A stretch of DNA of 64,000 nt from Dendrolimus kikuchii. Taxonomy: Eukaryota; Arthropoda; Insecta; Lepidoptera; Lasiocampidae. Below are positions 11,293 through 22,990 of the stretch, one piece after another (the stretch's first letter is position 1; each line of letters begins with the position of its first letter). The position numbers and the translations under genes were made by a program. Under the pieces are notes generated by a model. It searched no databases and was not told the DNA's origin. It worked only from the letters and a program-made list of their open reading frames with translations. The stretch lies in assembly GCA_019925095.2 (NCBI GenBank), contig CM034392.1:10559887-10623886 (forward strand). The letters run 5' to 3'.

Positions 11293-12213
11293 GTATGTTA
11301 CACACATTACAACATGATACAAAGTCAGCAATGTTGAAACTTTTCTCTGAGGACGACTGCGCTACTACAGCATTTAGTGGATGTACTTTGAAAGTAGTAC
11401 AGGAGTACTTGTCAAATAGTTCAGCAGCACTTTCTGAGTGTTACATCCGTCTGCTAGCTACGTCAGTAAGGTACGACACTAAACGCACTTCTGGAGTATG
11501 TTATTGATTTTCACCGCCCGATGGGCGGAGCGAAATCTGTGCGAAAGGGATCACGCGATAGCCTCTTCATTAAATCGGAAGAAGAGCCTAAATTTCCCTC
11601 TGTACAGTTTCTAATTAAGGACGTACCCATTAACCAACTATTTAAAATAGGTAGGCCTTGTAGAAAAATATTTTTGCAAGAATGATGGTTTTCGAAGTTG
11701 CCACGTCATAAGTTCAACCTTTTCGTTTAACCTCATTAACTTCAGGTATATGATACACAATTTTATGTCTCTTTTAGTGCCGTATTCTTAATTAAGTTTG
11801 AAATTGTTATTAAAAATGTAATACTACTTTAAAATACACAGGAAATAGTCCATTTCATTTACAAAAGTAATTTCTATAAAGTGTTTTATTTTCCAAACAA
11901 ACAAGGGAAGAACAAAGTTTCTAAGAAACTTTTCAATGGTATCGCTTAGAAGGCTTCACCTTTTGGAAGTGCCAACAACAAAGACTTTTTGTTATTTCTC
12001 AGAATATATTTAGTTAATAATCAATCTACGTCAATGTACTTTGCTTTTAGATATTTATTATTTCAATCTCCAATTAGATTTCGACACACATAATTTATTA
12101 GGAACCTACGTACACAATAGCGAAGCATAAAAGAAAAAATTGTGTGCGTGTGCAGTTCATACGCAGTAGAAGTGAAACTTCAGATAATATACTCTCAGAT
12201 AATTCTTCTCTAA
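11293..12213. other. AT-rich tract, no gene recognised
   Basis: Includes a chance frame to 11507 without familiar motifs. No repeat family was recognised. Confidence 0.3.
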
Positions 12214-12447
12214 TTTTTTTTTTTAATTGCAGGAGATCAGTAGGCAGGCAGACGGCCCACTTGATGGAAAGCGGTTACCATCGCCTATGGACATTTGCAA
12301 CAGCAAAGTTGCTACAAATGCGCTGCTGCTCTCTTAAGGGAAACTGGAACCTGGTCACTAATGCCGGAACACAACACAAGGTTGTTATGGCGATATACAT
12401 TAGACCAGGGGTGGTAGCCATCCAGTCGGACAAATGCCCTACCACCT
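12214..12447 (-). mobile_element. SINE-like family A, 5'-truncated
   Basis: The A-tail appears as a T11 run at 12214-12224 on the plus strand. The match to family A stops abruptly at 'ccctaccacct' (12447), about 75 bp short of the usual 5' end, so this copy was truncated on insertion or later deleted. Confidence 0.8.
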
Positions 12448-13619
12448 TAATTTAAAAAAAATAGTACCAGTTTTTTTAGGTCCAAATTGGACCTATGTTT
12501 AATCATCAGACTTATTGACTTTAATCTGTGCTGCACAATGTAAAACTCGTATCTCATACTCTCGCAGGCTTATCTATAGGACATAGATTTATGTGTTTAT
12601 CTATTTTTAGTGTCGCTTTTTTATTGATTCTAAAGAAGTTTCCCTTGAGTGTATCAAATAGACCTGTAATATTCATGTACACTAAGTTTGCTATATATCC
12701 CAATATGTGGGAGCCAGAGCCATTTTGCTATTATAAAGTTAACCAACAACAAAACTATTAATTGTAAAAAAGATCCTTTTAAATCAATTTACAAATAATG
12801 TTAATCAAATACAATTTCAATATACTTATAACTTCTTACATTCATATAAAACCTTTTATTTGACCCAACTTCGACTTTAATTCATCTTTAAAAGTTAACA
12901 TAGTAAATATTTGTCTTACAACGAGCTGCAATTAAGATCACAGTATTCAGAGCATTGACCCTTTTATGACGATAGGTAACCACGTACACAATGTGTGTTA
13001 AACTAAAATTTGAAGCAAGAAGGTTGATTGATGGAGATACAAAATAATTTCTTATTTCTGCAAATTTCAATTAAAGCTTCGTCCGATTATTGCCCAATAA
13101 ATAACGTTAATGGCATGTTTAACGACTCCAATATGTCCGCTTAGAAGCGAGACCGTCTTCCAAGAAAGCGGGACGGGAAAATCGTCCTATCCCGGTGACA
13201 TTTCCCAGCACAGTTCATGAGGTCAGGGTTGTCGCAAGTCCGGGCGAAACGTAACCAAGAGGCGCCCCGACGATCGTGTTTAGAATAACAATAAACCCTG
13301 TTTAGAATCTCGGCTGCAAATCTGCATTACAGTATGTATATAAGTAGGGCTACCAACTAAAACTTTCATTTTTAAGATTTGCCTGAATTTACACTACGCT
13401 GAGATGTACAAGATGATATTTAAGTAAATATATAATATTTACCAATTTATTTACCTGAATATCAAAGCAATTTAATTATAAAAATTTAAATAGCTTCTTT
13501 AGACTTAAATTACACATAAGAAAGAGATCGCTCATTATAAAAAGCACCACTCATTATTCTTTAATTATTATTTTTTTAAATATGCTCGATAAGTAAAGAA
13601 GATTTTATTCGTAACTCAT
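12448..13619. other. Tract without recognised genes
   Basis: AT-rich, with a GC-richer patch at about 13130-13290 containing 'cgggacgggaaaatcgtcc'. No exon, RNA gene or known family was identified. Confidence 0.3.
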
Positions 13620-13945
13620 ATTGCAGTTTATAGTTATGGATCTGATGTTGCGGCCGCACCTGCGATATTGTTAAAGATATTGACTATGGCCCAATGCGTC
13701 TTATAAACAACGCCGTCAACGAATTGCCACCTTAGTGTACATATATGCATACGTCATGTGTCAATATGTAACGTCTTTAACTATTAAAAACAATATAGTA
13801 TCACAAGTAACTCATCTGTTGTTCGTGCCTACCCCGCAAGGGAACTGGCGTGAAGTTATGTATGTAAGTAACTCATTACATTCATCGCCACATCTATGTA
13901 AAACAGCGTATATCTTTAACATTATCGCAGATGAAGCCCTACCAT
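13620..13945 (+). repeat. Dispersed repeat F, interrupted by LINE-B
   Basis: Matches copies at about 16310-16650, 17265-17470, 19262-19530 and 30255-30490 in landmarks such as 'gcgtcttataaacaacgccg' and 'catcgccacatctatgt'. Family type is unknown; I see no coding frame and no clear terminal repeats. It is split by a 50-bp LINE-B insertion at 13816-13865. Confidence 0.5.
13805..13876 (+). mobile_element. 50-bp LINE-B insertion with 11-bp TSD
   Basis: The last 50 bp of LINE-B (13816-13865, 'ctgttgttcgtgcctacccc' to 'ttatgtatgt') are flanked by aagtaactcat at 13805-13815 and 13866-13876. This is an extremely 5'-truncated target-primed insertion, and it fixes the 3' border of the family. Confidence 0.85.
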
Positions 13946-14980
13946 GTGAATAAAAAGTAAATTTTATCTTTGAAAGACGCCAAAAGAGGGAGTTCTCGTG
14001 ACAGCTCGAAAAAGTAGTAGATATTTCATTAAACAGTAGCGATTCACAACATAAAAAGAATATCCCGTTAAAAATATCAATAATCTACAACTATTGTTCA
14101 CTTTTAATTAATATTGTTCAAATTTTCTGAAAATAAAACTACTACAGTGAAACATCCTCCTTTACACGCCAAAAACTCCACTACCACTTATTTGATGTAA
14201 TAAACAAATATATCGTAAGCAACAATTTGATACTTAGGTTTTAACTCAAGATGGATTATATAAACAATGATAACCCTAAGCCCGGCTTTACAAACCCATA
14301 GGAAAGAGGCGCATGGGGTATGCGTGTGTTCCCATTCTCCGCTCGAGCTTAATTTGAAAAGTGACAAGTGATGTGTGTAAAACCGTACTTCGCATAAGGA
14401 CTTATATATTGCGGTATACTTTCCCTAAACCGTTCACTACCCTACACTAATTTAGGAACTTGAATGACTGAAAACTTCAAAACCCTATATGACTAGATGG
14501 CGCTACCGATCCCTTTTCTCGCGTTTTTAATATTTCTTGTTTAAACCTCATTTTTTTAACGAAAACAATCAAAAGCTTAAAAGAAACCGAGTTTTCTAAA
14601 TTTTTGACTTATTTAGTCCTAAAAATGTTTTTAATTGTAAATAAAATGGAAGAGAAACTGTGGCGCCATCTACTCATGTTTTGAAACTTTTTAAAGATAT
14701 GCTTTTTACATTTGAAATAATAATTATGTCGTAATTATTATTCAGTCTTTCAGATGAGTCATAGTATATTATATTTTTTTTATTAGTAATTATTGCATTA
14801 TTATGTTTTTTGGTATGTTGTATTTTTCCATGTACTTGTACGTTTATTATGTTTATTTTTTCTTATTCGTTACCATGGGTCGCAAGATATGTAGGAGGTG
14901 AGCACTGAAAATCGATGCTGTGTTGGACTACCGTTCACCACAGCACAACACTAAGTGGCTATGGCATACTTTTTAATATG
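13946..14980. other. AT-rich tract, no gene recognised
   Basis: About 1 kb with no recognised element or exon. Confidence 0.3.
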
Positions 14981-15276
14981 TTTTTTTTATTGCATGAGTT
15001 CAGCAGACAGGCACACGGCCTACCTTATAGAAAACAGTTACCATCGCCTATGGACATTTGTAACACTAAAGGTGCTGCCGCTCTCTAAACGGAGAGTGGA
15101 ACATGGCCACTAATGCTGGAACACAAAACTCAAGGTTGTTATGACCGTATACTCTACACCAGAGGTGGTAGCCATCCAGACGGGTAAATACCCTACCACC
15201 TGGCTGTGGGCTGTTTTGTCCCCTCTTACGCCACGCTGCCCGGCCGCAGGAAATTATATTTCTTTTCCTACACGAA
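14981..15276 (-). mobile_element. SINE-like family A, near full length, diverged
   Basis: Runs from the T8/'attgcatg' tail to the 5' end at about 15276 ('ttcctacacga'). More substitutions and small indels than the copies at 2171 and 30576, so probably older. Confidence 0.75.
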
Positions 15277-16309
15277 ATGTTTTGTATTTATCACATTTTA
15301 GAATTAATTTTTTTCTTTTTTTCATACTTTTTTCTATATATATACGTTTAGATAGACTAATTAAAAGGAGTTAAGTGAAAAAAATAAAGAAATGTGTATC
15401 CTTTCACTGCTTTTTTCTAATAAAAAGGTCTTTGCTTTTAAAGATTGAATAAAATTAAAGCCACACAAGCAAAGCCTAGTTAAAATCGGAGTAAGGCGAG
15501 CGGCACCCGTTGATTACCGAGCCTTTACAATTTCCAATCCGGTTTTAGTGGAACAATGGCAATTTGATACTTGAAAAAAGTAAAAGGCCTAACTCAGCAC
15601 AATCAAGACCCTCAAGTGCAGAAACATAAATGAAACCATTAATTATCCGCGAACCGGGTAATTCTTCCCCTCTGTCCCCTCACGACTCCGCTTTTGTATT
15701 TTTCTCCATGCCGTTAATTTGTCGAAAGTTAATTGAAGGGATATTTCAGTTAGAGACGCCGTAAACAGCTCAACTTGAAACAATCCAACTGTGAGTTTTT
15801 GGAGCTGCATAACAAGATCACATTATACTCCACCCCAGTTTTTGTTTGACGTCGCTTACTTGAGGAAAACGGAAATTTCTCACATCTTCTTTTACTAGAC
15901 GATTGCTTATTATTAGAGCACAAACAACTTAGTAACCAAAGATACGGGTGGATAAAGGAGTTAGTTTACTCATTGACACTTAACATCTTTCTCTTCCGTG
16001 ATCTCGGCTACTGAAACGTGGTCGAAACGGCGAAATAAAAATGAAATAAAATCCCGACGTGTAACATAGTTACTAATAAATAAGTTTATCAGCCTTAAAA
16101 CTGTTAAAACTTAGTTTTAATTATGTGTGTGTAGATACTAGTCGCGAAAACTGAATAAAATATGTTATGTTACATTTATATTTTTAACATCGAATGAAGG
16201 TGTTTTATATAAGTAACCATATTAAACCTTAAAACCACAGCGGTTAAGTTTGGTTATAGAAATAACAAGTCATAAAGAAGTTACATACTAAAGTCAAATT
16301 GTAATGCTG
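15277..16309. other. Tract with repeat-E relic
   Basis: Mostly unrecognised AT-rich sequence. At about 15965-16060 the motifs 'cattgacacttaacatcttt', 'cttccgtgatctcggctac' and 'gaaacgtggtcgaaac' mark a decayed end of repeat family E. The following 'taacatagttactaataaat' resembles sequence near 36185. Confidence 0.35.
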
Positions 16310-16650
16310 GGGTTTCATCTGCATTAGTGTTAAAGATAAAGGGCTTTACTCATATTGAGTTAAAGACAGTTTGTATGACTCTTAAATAAGCTTACAAACT
16401 TACACTAAGTCAATATGAATAAGACCGTTCTAGGCTGAGCCAAACGCGTCTTATTTAAAACGTTAAAAAATAACGTCCTTAACGCATAGGCACGTTACTG
16501 TAAATACCTACATATGTTAGCTGTCAATATTTAACGTCATCTTAAAATGTCGCATCTCAAATCGTATATTACACCCATCGCCGAATCTACTTGAAACGAC
16601 CTTACACGTTTAATTTTATACCAGGTGAAGCCTCAGCATAATAGGGAAAA
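16310..16650 (+). repeat. Dispersed repeat F, second copy
   Basis: Shares the 'gcgtcttatttaaaacg', 'gtcaatatttaacgtca' and 'acacccatcgccgaatctac' landmarks with the other F copies. An extra ~100 bp near 16345-16430 suggests another insertion. Confidence 0.45.
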
Positions 16651-16839
16651 CTTTCTTGCCCCTTTTCTCTGTATTAATTATAACGTAGCCGTCATCCAAT
16701 CATATTTCCAATAAAATTGTAATTGTATAGACATTTTATTGAACCCTTCATAATGTGCATAAACTGCGCTTACGGATATAACAGGTCGTTATATAGTACA
16801 AAAATTAATTAAATGTTTAAAAGGCACGTTCAGGCCGTA

Positions 16840-17104
16840 CATTTTTCACGTGAGAGCTAAAAGGGTCGTGGCACGTCACCTAGTGAAGCGAATAACTGTA
16901 AGGATTGACGGCGCGCCCGCCGTCGCTGCATTGTTTACCAAAACAATGGCCGACCTCTGCGGAGTCATTAACCCACCTCCGATGTCAGCGCAACGCAGTC
17001 CAGTTGCCGCGGACTGGAATCTTAACTTTATAAAGTGTATTCTGTGTGGTGCCTTATCGTGTATAGAGTTTTCAGCGCATCAAGCAATTATTAGAGCTGT
17101 ATAA
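16840..17104 (+). other. GC-rich block with 84-codon frame, unassigned
   Basis: Composition changes sharply from AT-rich flanks to a GC-rich stretch at about 16850-17030. A frame of 84 codons from 16850 crosses it. The translation shows no domain I recognise. It could be a conserved exon, a GC-rich transposon end or a short CpG-rich element. Confidence 0.2.
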
Positions 17105-17264
17105 AACTCATATAAATGTAATTTAATTAAGGAAAATCTTTGCACCTCTTGTTAAGGACAATACGCGTACGGAGTACTGCGTAGGAGCGTGAGATTAAAT
17201 GCATTATATTAAGTTTATATAAGGAAGGCGCGCAAGAAGATAAAACAAATAATATGTGTTATGT

Positions 17265-17470
17265 CCCTGCTCCATCTGGGATAATGTTAGTGTTACTGAC
17301 AGTGGTTAAATGCGTCTTGTTTATAGCGTTAAAAATAACATTGATAATGACATTAGTGTATAGTAGTAAAACGCCATTAACAATTAATAACAATGTCGCG
17401 TCCCAAAAAACGCATTAAACCCATCGCTACATTTATGTGACACGGTCAATAGCACTAGCATCACTCTAGA
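17265..17470 (+). repeat. Dispersed repeat F, third copy
   Basis: 'tgtccctgctccatctggga' through 'acccatcgctacatttatgt' aligns with 30255-30450, including the 'gcgtcttgtttatagcgtta' segment. Confidence 0.5.
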
Positions 17471-18138
17471 TATAGAAGAGACATAAAATACTTGCATTTA
17501 ATTAATATTTTAATTGTATACGCATATGGCCTATACTTTGTTTACAATCATTCTGTCATGGTAAAAACGCATTATTGTTTTTTAAATATCCTCATTTTTC
17601 GTTTTAGTTTTTCAAATAAATAAATAATTAATACATGAATAATTATTTCAAATACCTTTTCGGAGCAAATGGAAACACGAGAAAAGGTATTATACTTATC
17701 TTTTAAACAAGTAATACAACAAGTAAAACAACATACCTAACTGAATAGTCGATCATGGCATTCAATAATAACAAAATTTAAACCATACATATCCTAAATG
17801 GTGTCAAACAAACAATTTCAAAATAATTCAACATAGTATAAATCCTAACAACCTTGAGTAAAGGCTACTTAAAAGTGTTCAAATAACATTATAAAACAAC
17901 TAATTACTTCGCTAAGTACCCACGAGTAATTCTAATTAAAGTTCCTTCAAGTAATTAAAACAATATACAAGTTCATTAATAGCTGAGTATTGAAAGTCCC
18001 ATTGGAAGGGTGGGACAGAACACGTTGCTTCGCCATTCGTGAGTGAATCGCAACTTACTGACGACCACGTGACCAACATTGCACGCTCCAACACGTGAAG
18101 TTTATATTCTGGACGGAATTCCTGAAATCTGATAATCT
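17471..18138. other. AT-rich tract, nothing recognised
   Basis: No family or exon was recognised. A GC-richer patch with 'ccacgtgacc' occurs near 18060. Confidence 0.3.
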
Positions 18139-18371
18139 TTACATAGTATTATACTAAGTCGTTTTCTATTCGTTAACTCCTAAACCACGCAACGGATTTT
18201 AAAATGGTTTTTACCATTAGTTAAATAATTTTTCAAAGAAGGTTTACACATTGCTCATATATATGAGGTTTTGCCCGCGGCTTCGCTTGTAATATGTAAA
18301 AGCCTAATTAGATTTTTGTGTAGGTAAAATAGAGCGACTTACAAAGGGTTTGACCCGCGGCGTGAGTCTAG
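18139..18371 (+). mobile_element. Helitron-like repeat D
   Basis: Starts near 'catagtattatactaagtcg' and ends at 'gacccgcggcgtgagtctag|t', a CTAG|T terminus of Helitron type. Reverse-oriented relatives lie at about 25195-25405 and 29985-30215. Non-coding, so presumably non-autonomous. Assignment rests on the terminus and dispersed copies only. Confidence 0.45.
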
Positions 18372-18638
18372 TTGTATAATATATTCCATAATATAGATTT
18401 CAATTTTAAATTAGAGCTTTAGTCGGCAGCCGTGTAAAACTTATTTAATTGGTTAACATATTCGGGTTATTTAAAAAAAAATAACTGTCAGTGGTCACAT
18501 CACACGTCAGAAGTGAAAATTTGTATCTAAGGCTGTACTCTCAAACATCTTTCGTTGCTCGTTTTAGAACTTTTTTCTTTTTTTATATATTTAGATGCAT
18601 TTTCCATTCTATGTTTTCAAATATTTATGTGTTATCTG

Positions 18639-19189
18639 TCTATAATATTATAAAATTCTAAACATGTCATATCTGTACATTGAAGCTATTAAAAAAACAA
18701 TTGGAATAGACTATGTAAACTATGGAGAACACCATGCATTTTTTTTAGTATTTTGTATATTTATCTGATTGTTCGGGATTCAATAAAAACTACTCGGCCA
18801 ATTTTGATTCAGTCTTCGTTCATCGACAGGTAAATTCTTAAACTTAAAATCTGCGCTACCTTTTATCCCATGAATCCCGCGGGATTTTTTCTGGGAATGA
18901 TTTAAAATGACCAGATTAAAAAAATCTTATTCCTATGCGATTTTTTCACTGGCAGCAAAATTTATGTAATAAATTATGTGATATTTTAGTCCCAGGAATT
19001 CCACGGGAATTACACCGGAAGCTGTTTGAAATGCGGCGGAAGCATAAAAATTAGCTTATTCCGACACAGTTTTCACTAAAATGATAGTTGCGCTACCGTT
19101 TTATGCAAATAAATAAATTTGAGTTTGTTTCCCGAGAATCCCATGGGAATTTCAAGTCAAGCGTGGATAAAGTCGCCGGCATATCCTAA
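18639..19189 (+). mobile_element. Helitron-like repeat C
   Basis: Starts TCTATAATATTATAAAATTC and ends 'gtcgccggcatatcctaat'. The copy at 35683 keeps the canonical CTAG|T end, so this one appears mutated at its last bases. No coding capacity. Other copies lie at 32114, 35683 and 47285. Confidence 0.55.
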
Positions 19190-19261
19190 TTAAGTATATT
19201 ATTTTTCGAAAAATATTTGGAACTATTTATATAATGATATTTTAAAAGTTATTTTATAGGT

Positions 19262-19530
19262 ATATTTATTGTAACGCTGAGGCTACACTTGCGGTAATGT
19301 TAGAGTTATTGATTGTGGTCTAAGGCGTCTTATATATATAATTAAAAATAACGCCGTTAACGAATAGCCACATTTGAGTACATACATCCGTTATACGTCA
19401 ATGTGTAACTTTATTAACAATTAAAAATAATAACGCATTACACCCATCGCCACATCTGCGTGCAGCGCCCTATAAATGTAACATTATCTCAAGTGCGGCT
19501 GCAGCATACCATGTGTCAACATCCCTATTA
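19262..19530 (+). repeat. Dispersed repeat F, fourth copy
   Basis: 'gtaatgttagagttattgat', 'aacgccgttaacgaatagcc' and 'acacccatcgccacatctgc' match the other F copies. It ends near 'agtgcggctgcagca'. Confidence 0.5.
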
Positions 19531-20312
19531 TGATATCGTAACTTACCATACTCACACAAAATCGAGGAGGCCGTGATATTTTTTAAGATGATAAGAAAAT
19601 TGTTCAATGGATTTGACTCTCAAATGTCCTATTTTTTAATATTTACAAACGCTTTTTCGCTGACATAAACGCTCTTTGAAATTAAAAGTAGGTTTTTAAC
19701 GACATTACAGTTCAACTATGAACCTAGCCATTCTATAAAGCGGCCCTCGACGTTCGGAGTCGTTTTCTAAAAAACAAGGAGCTTTAATATAAAAGTGGAT
19801 TCGTTCAAAGACTTATTGAATGGAAGAAAATAAAACTGTGAGAACAAATAATAATTACTTCCAGGTCGCTTGTATTTAGCAGCATATTAAAATAATTGCT
19901 TAGTTTTCTTTTAATTTAGAAAAGATAATTGATATTAAAGTTATAAATTATATTTAATCATTCTTTGCTTGGAAACTCCTGGATTTAAATTAACGAAGTT
20001 TAGTATAAATATATAATTTATGTACATACGTTGTAGTGAAAGCGCGCAAAAAAAAAAATATTTAGTGTTGAATCGCGGGCGCAGTGGCGGGCGCGGTCAG
20101 GAAATATCAAACATATAGCGTAATATCCAAGTGTTCACGTACGAAACGCACGCGCGGGCAAGCTAGCAACTGGCGCGCGCATTGCGCTCGCGACAATATC
20201 AAACGCGTGAGTTGTATGTGTGTGTTCACGTCAAACTAGCAGCGAAGCGCGCGATTCACTCGCGACGTCAGGTAAGTTCAACCAGTATTAACTTGTCGCT
20301 AGAAACGATATC

Positions 20313-20399
20313 ATGTCTTTCAATACAGAAGAGTTTATTAGTGCTGTTCAGACTAGAACTCCTTTTGAAATCTCACTCCTTGTTGAATCCATTATGTAA
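20313..20399 (+). pseudogene. MADF-like N-terminal stub
   Basis: A 28-codon frame starting MSFNTEEFISAVQTRT. This resembles the start of MADF (Myb/SANT-like) DNA-binding proteins that accompany Harbinger nucleases in animals. After about 16 residues the reading enters reversed nuclease sequence and stops at 20397. A splice-donor-like GTAAGT at 20272-20277 lies upstream in the putative leader. The identification rests on a short stretch and is tentative. Confidence 0.4.
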
Positions 20400-20590
20400 T
20401 CAAAACAGTTGACAGTCATCCTGGTATATCCAAAAAATCTTGAAGGATGATCTCTGAATTTACTATATAAAGTATAAAATTCACCAAACAGTTCTCTTTC
20501 TTTATTAATTTCATGCACACCTATTCTAATTTTTATCATCTCCCGCTTTAGGTATGAATTTTCGGTTAAAAATAAAAGATCGTCGTTCAT
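20348..20590 (-). pseudogene. HARBI1-like nuclease, N-terminal fragment
   Basis: From the methionine at 20590 the minus strand encodes 80 residues. They include VHEINKERELFGEFYTLY, HPSRFFGYTRM and NCFDYIM, matching the N-terminal helical region of Harbinger transposase-derived nucleases (HARBI1 type). The frame stays open upstream into the GC-rich terminus, but this methionine fits the family start better. The catalytic DDE region is absent because the element is deleted beyond about 20360. Confidence 0.65.
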
Positions 20591-20736
20591 GTTTTCAATC
20601 TCTGAAAACACGTCACACTCGTGCAAACGCCTGGCGGCCAATGTGAACACGAATTCGCTGCGTCTACCGCGCCCGCACCCGCCGCCGCGCCCGCGCGTTT
20701 CTACGTGAACAAGCACTTAGAAGTAGACCCCACAAA

Positions 20737-20900
20737 TGAATGAAAACTCTTTATTGTACAAATGTACGCCATAAACTTAAACTTAGACAATGAATATTGA
20801 AACATTTGCATTAGAAAAATTAGCGCCGCATCGCTCATAGCGATGTCTTCCGGGCAACCCGGTGTCCAAGGAGACTTTAAAATAAAATTTAAACAATATA
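20737..20900 (-). mobile_element. LINE 3' UTR family M, minus strand
   Basis: The minus strand has the motif 'gcccggaagacatcgctatgagcgatg' (in two blocks) and a tail with 'aataaagagttttcattcat'. It lies about 20 bp right of the Harbinger-like element. Same family as 8715, 29519 and 31190. Confidence 0.55.
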
Positions 20901-21084
20901 CATGAAATTGAGATTTTAGAAAAATTTTCCCAGAAACTGTGAATCTGTTATGTATTTTTTAATATGTAGTTCGTTGTCTTAAAGTCAATAAATCTTTTTC
21001 TTTCTTTGTTTCAGAATAAATAATACTTTGAACGATAACACTGGTCGGCAATCCATTTATCCATTCCAATAGATCTATTAGATA

Positions 21085-21394
21085 TTTTTTTTATTACTTG
21101 AGTTCAGCAGACAGGCAGACAGCCCACTTGATGGAAAACGGTTAGAATCGCCTATGAACATTTGCAACACCAAAGGTGCTACAATGCGCTGCTGCTCTAT
21201 TAAGGGAGACTGAAACCTGATCACTATTACCGAACACAAATCAAGGTTGTTATGGTGGCATACTATAGACCAGGCGTAGTAGCCATCCAGTCGGGCAAAT
21301 ACCCTACCACCTGCCTGTGGGTTGTTTTGTCGCCTCTTACGACAGGCCGCCCGGCCGCAGGAAATCGTATTCTTTCTCCGTGCCTGCACAGATA
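21085..21394 (-). mobile_element. SINE-like family A, full length
   Basis: T8 tail at 21085-21092, 5' end at about 21394 ('gcctgcacagata'). A minus-strand frame across it (from 21389) starts QARRKNTISCGRAACRKRRQ, shared with copies at 30576 and 49923. Confidence 0.8.
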
Positions 21395-22173
21395 AAAATA
21401 AAATAAAAACTCGATAAATATATACATATATTTACATGCTGAATTTAGATTTGCTTTTAGTTTCTTTCTACCACGTGATTTTCTTTTTTTCTCCTAACGC
21501 AATATTTTTTGTACAAAACTTTTTTCTTCTTATCAAGCCCTAAAATACCATTATGTCAATAGATTTAATTTTCTTTTAAGCAATATCTCATGAATGTGAT
21601 GAAAGATTCTAGCAAAACATATTACATTTAGAGAAACGATACAACGGAAAATGGTCAGAATTATTACTTCCAGATTTTATTAGGTACTTGATTACCCACG
21701 AAATTATAATAGAATATACATGAAAATGGAGAAAACCACAAACTGAAATGACTTTATCAATAATTCGACATATAGTTTTGATGATTTTAAATGTTTTCAT
21801 AGGAATTGAATCAGCTATTGTCACAATAATTAAATACGTTTTGTATGTAAAACAAAAAAACGCCTAATTTAAAACATCAAGTACAAAAAAAACTTCAGAA
21901 ACGTAGCCTACAAGAGAATGTGATAAATATACAGTACTTATCAGAAGTATTATTAGGATAATTGTAAGGTTTATTATTTTTATAATATTTTTACCAAGCT
22001 CAAAAATCATTTTACATTTTAATGCAAAATATGACATTGTGCAAACTTTATATTTAAGATATATAACACATATTATTCAGATGCCATGTTTTCACTTTAA
22101 ATAAATGACACGAAAGGCTTATGTAATAAATAAAATAGGACACAAATGATCTAGTTTCAATTTGATTTATGAA
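21395..22173. other. AT-rich tract, nothing recognised
   Basis: Contains only short chance frames; no element was recognised. Confidence 0.3.
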
Positions 22174-22279
22174 CTTCAAAATATTTCCAACTCTATCTTT
22201 AAGTGCATAGTGTTTAAATTATTAACGAAAAATCTTCAAAATATTTTCAATTCTGTCTTTATGAACATAGTGTTTAAAT
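22174..22279 (+). repeat. 60-bp tandem duplication
   Basis: 'cttcaaaatatttccaactc...catagtgtttaaat' (22174-22219) is repeated at 22234-22279 with a few substitutions, giving a period of 60 bp. Two units only. Confidence 0.75.
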
Positions 22280-22990
22280 ATCTCTTTTTAGAGTCGCTTT
22301 TTTAGTTTCATCGAGTTTCAAATCAAATCACAATGATTCTAAAGAAGTTTTCAAAATGTACAGTAGTTAGAATGAGGATTTTTAGTTTTTTTTTTTGACC
22401 TTGATATAATTAATTTGAACAAATTGAGTACTTTTTTTAATTAATTTTTGTTTTAGCTTCGTAGCTAAACAAAAACAGTGGACGTTCATTACCTATTCGG
22501 AACCTTTCATTATTCGTAGATAGACACGTACTTGCTCGATCGTTCTAGACGTAATATTAAAGATGAAGCTATTCCATAGTGAATATGAAGTATGAATCAC
22601 GGGCATTGTTTTCATAAGCTCTCACAATAAACGTAGTTATTAACACAGAATGTTCCCACCATACAAACTACATACATTGTCACTTTTAAATATTACAACA
22701 CATTAACTACTCTGTAACAATACTTCTTGTATCTTAGTAACCCAGATGATATAGATTCGCTACGTTGCTAGATATGTTCGTATGAACATGAAAGGCCTAC
22801 TCATGCGCTCACACCTAATTCAAATGTACTTATGTGAGATGCCAAACTTCAGGAAAATACATTGAACAATATCAACACCCTTATTTCGCTTTCAACCTCT
22901 AAACACAATTTCAATCATCAACTTTATACTTGACTTTAACCTTTACAGGTGCACAAATCACGGTCGAGTAATTCGTTCCCCACAAACACT

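Larger units (their letters stand above)
20062..20719. mobile_element. PIF/Harbinger-like element, internally deleted
   Basis: GC-rich ends in AT-rich surroundings. The left end (20065, 'gtgttgaatcgcgggcgc') and the reverse complement of the right end (20716, 'gtgcttgttcacg...gcgcgggcgc') are loosely similar inverted termini. Both are flanked by TTA (20062-20064, 20717-20719), the target preferred by PIF/Harbinger elements. Inside are two convergent gene starts, a MADF-like N-terminus on the plus strand and a HARBI1-like nuclease N-terminus on the minus strand. They meet at about 20360 with everything between them deleted. The TTA pair alone could be chance; the two family-appropriate gene starts are the stronger evidence. 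Confidence 0.6.

Noticed and set aside
16850..17104. Host protein-coding exon
   Set aside because: The translation has no recognisable domain, and the open frame can be explained by GC-rich composition; kept only as an unassigned block.
20182..20412. 76-codon plus-strand gene from 20182
   Set aside because: The upstream part is GC-rich terminal sequence of the Harbinger-like element; only the stretch from 20313 resembles a protein family, in a different frame.
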